From contig DAHXOQ010000157.1 in assembly GCA_027364815.1 (NCBI GenBank), positions 1 through 6,817 on the forward strand: DNA of 6,817 nt. The letters run 5' to 3'. The position numbers and the translations under genes were made by a program. This document shows positions 5,891 through 6,817 of the stretch, in pieces (the stretch's first letter is position 1; every line of letters begins with the position of its first letter). The notes under the pieces are model-generated. The model had not been told where the DNA came from and ran no database searches. It saw nothing but the letters and a program-made list of their open reading frames with translations. The stretch is from Acidobacteriaceae bacterium. GTDB lineage: Bacteria; Acidobacteriota; Terriglobia; Terriglobales; Acidobacteriaceae.

Positions 5891-6817
5891 TTAAGGTTGT
5901 CTAACCCCGTGGCTGAGTCCCTTTGCCGTAGCGACCCAAATATCATTGCCTTGAAAATCAATGCCGAGAATATAATTGTGCGCCGGCGCCGTCGTAACTT
6001 CAATCGGCGTCACCACTCCAGCCGCATCGCGCACCATCATCTCCGGCTTCCCAGTCGTCATCGATGGACGATATACCGCCCAATTCGTCCCATCGTAATA
6101 CGCCAGCCCCTTGTCCGTGCAGAACCATGCGCGGTTCGCGTCGATGCCCTTGATTGAATTCGTAAAGTTCGATGGCAGCCCGCTGTCCTTCACCAAAAAA
6201 TTGTGCCAGTACCGTCCGTCGTATCTGCTATCGCCAAAATACGTCGCCGCCCACAATATGCCGTCCACATAACTCACCGATGTCACTATCTCGTGTATCA
6301 ATCCCTGGTCCTTGAACAGCACAAACTCATTCTCGCCATCCGGATCTTCATACTTGTCCCAGCGCCCCGTCTTCTGGTCGTACTCCAGAACACCGCTTCC
6401 CCAGATCGCAAAATACACTTTCGTCGGCGTCGCTGAAACTCCATAGGCCCAGATCTCAACCATCGGCGTATTGCGCTCGTTGAAAAGCGCCCACTGCCCG
6501 GTCGTCAGGTTCAGCTTGCACGCGCCCGCTGCCGTCGCAATCCACACATTGTCGTTCTCTATCGAAATGCTGTAAACCACATCATTGCTCAAGCCGGAAT
6601 TCAGTTGCGTGTAGCTCGTAATGTGGCCTCCGGAAATGTGGCTCAATCCGCCCATCGTTCCCGCCCACAAATCCCCCGTACGTTTGTCCAGCGCCAGTGT
6701 CAGCACCGCTCGATGCGCCAGTCCGTCCTCGGTGTTGTACGTCTTCCACTTCCCGTTCTCGTAAAGCCCGAGTCCGTTTTCCGTCGCAGCCCAAATCCGC
6801 TCTCCATCCACCAGTAC
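5891..6817 (-). CDS. Stand-alone beta-propeller protein (two-component-regulator propeller type), 5' end outside window
   Basis: The frame is open from the right edge to the TAA at 5891-5893 (309 residues visible). The GTG at 6811 is not a convincing start because the sequence before it continues in frame in the same repeat. Seven copies of a blade motif, roughly [IVL]W-x-A-T-x-x-G-L-x-x-Y, are visible: IWAATENGLGLY, LWAGTMGGLSHI, VWIATAAGACKL, VYFAIWGSGVLEY, LWAATYFGDSRY, AWFCTDKGLAYY and IWVATAKGLSHG. Spacing is mostly 41-43 residues, with two longer units (54 and 63). W-x-x-Y and GL-x-x-x-V elements lie between them. These repeats match the propeller sensor domains found in hybrid histidine kinases, but here the protein stops right after the last motif with no transmembrane or kinase domain. 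It is likely exported, but its N-terminus is not visible. It precedes the RidA-like and binding-protein genes on the same strand, suggesting an operon. Ligand is unknown. Confidence 0.8.
   Translation of the reverse strand, partial: VLVDGERIWAATENGLGLYENGKWKTYNTEDGLAHRAVLTLALDKRTGDLWAGTMGGLSHISGGHITSYTQLNSGLSNDVVYSISIENDNVWIATAAGACKLNLTTGQWALFNERNTPMVEIWAYGVSATPTKVYFAIWGSGVLEYDQKTGRWDKYEDPDGENEFVLFKDQGLIHEIVTSVSYVDGILWAATYFGDSRYDGRYWHNFLVKDSGLPSNFTNSIKGIDANRAWFCTDKGLAYYDGTNWAVYRPSMTTGKPEMMVRDAAGVVTPIEVTTAPAHNYILGIDFQGNDIWVATAKGLSHGVRQP

Noticed and set aside
5833..6003. N-terminal extension of the RidA-like frame, with an Arg cluster and a hydrophobic stretch resembling a membrane anchor
   Set aside because: Most of it lies out of frame within the 3' end of the propeller gene. 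AGAGGAG before 5832 fits the shorter start, and the extension resembles no RidA protein.

Overview
The window looks like a piece of a free-living, moderately GC-rich Gram-negative bacterium, most likely an Acidobacteriota (Terriglobia-type) member. This is an inference from gene content and protein style: a large PIG-L-type deacetylase tail, a coiled-coil-plus-barrel outer-membrane porin, stand-alone two-component-regulator propellers, and C-ending codons. No rRNA, tRNA, mobile element or CRISPR array is visible.

Layout. Positions 2-721 (+) hold the C-terminal end of a large PIG-L (LmbE-like) deacetylase, cut by the left edge. A 327-base AT-richer leader (722-1048) follows, with one plausible sigma70-type promoter. 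Positions 1049-3271 (+) encode a 740-residue outer-membrane porin: signal peptide, Lys/Thr-rich linker, about 100 residues of coiled coil, then a beta-barrel carrying six cysteines in three close pairs. A strong GC-rich hairpin at 3295-3316 has a T-run on the + side and an A-run on the other side, so it can terminate transcription from both directions. The convergent minus-strand genes end just beyond it.

The minus strand carries a compact three-gene set, in transcription order. First is a stand-alone beta-propeller protein (5891-6817, cut by the right edge). Next is a RidA/YjgF-family protein (5341-5832), in which the position equivalent to the deaminase arginine is serine. Last is a 659-residue periplasmic amino-acid-type ABC substrate-binding protein (3351-5330). 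The RidA stop codon overlaps the ribosome-binding site of the binding protein, so these two are very probably co-translated. No permease or ATPase follows; the unit ends at the shared terminator.

The most interesting point is the architecture of the binding protein. After a complete type-I periplasmic-binding module and a Pro/Ala-rich linker, it carries a second, incomplete copy resembling the first lobe of that module (nt 3465-3800 against nt 4608-4889). With no transporter genes downstream and a RidA variant and a propeller upstream, the set could be a periplasmic sensing or ligand-processing module rather than a normal uptake system. That function is inference only.
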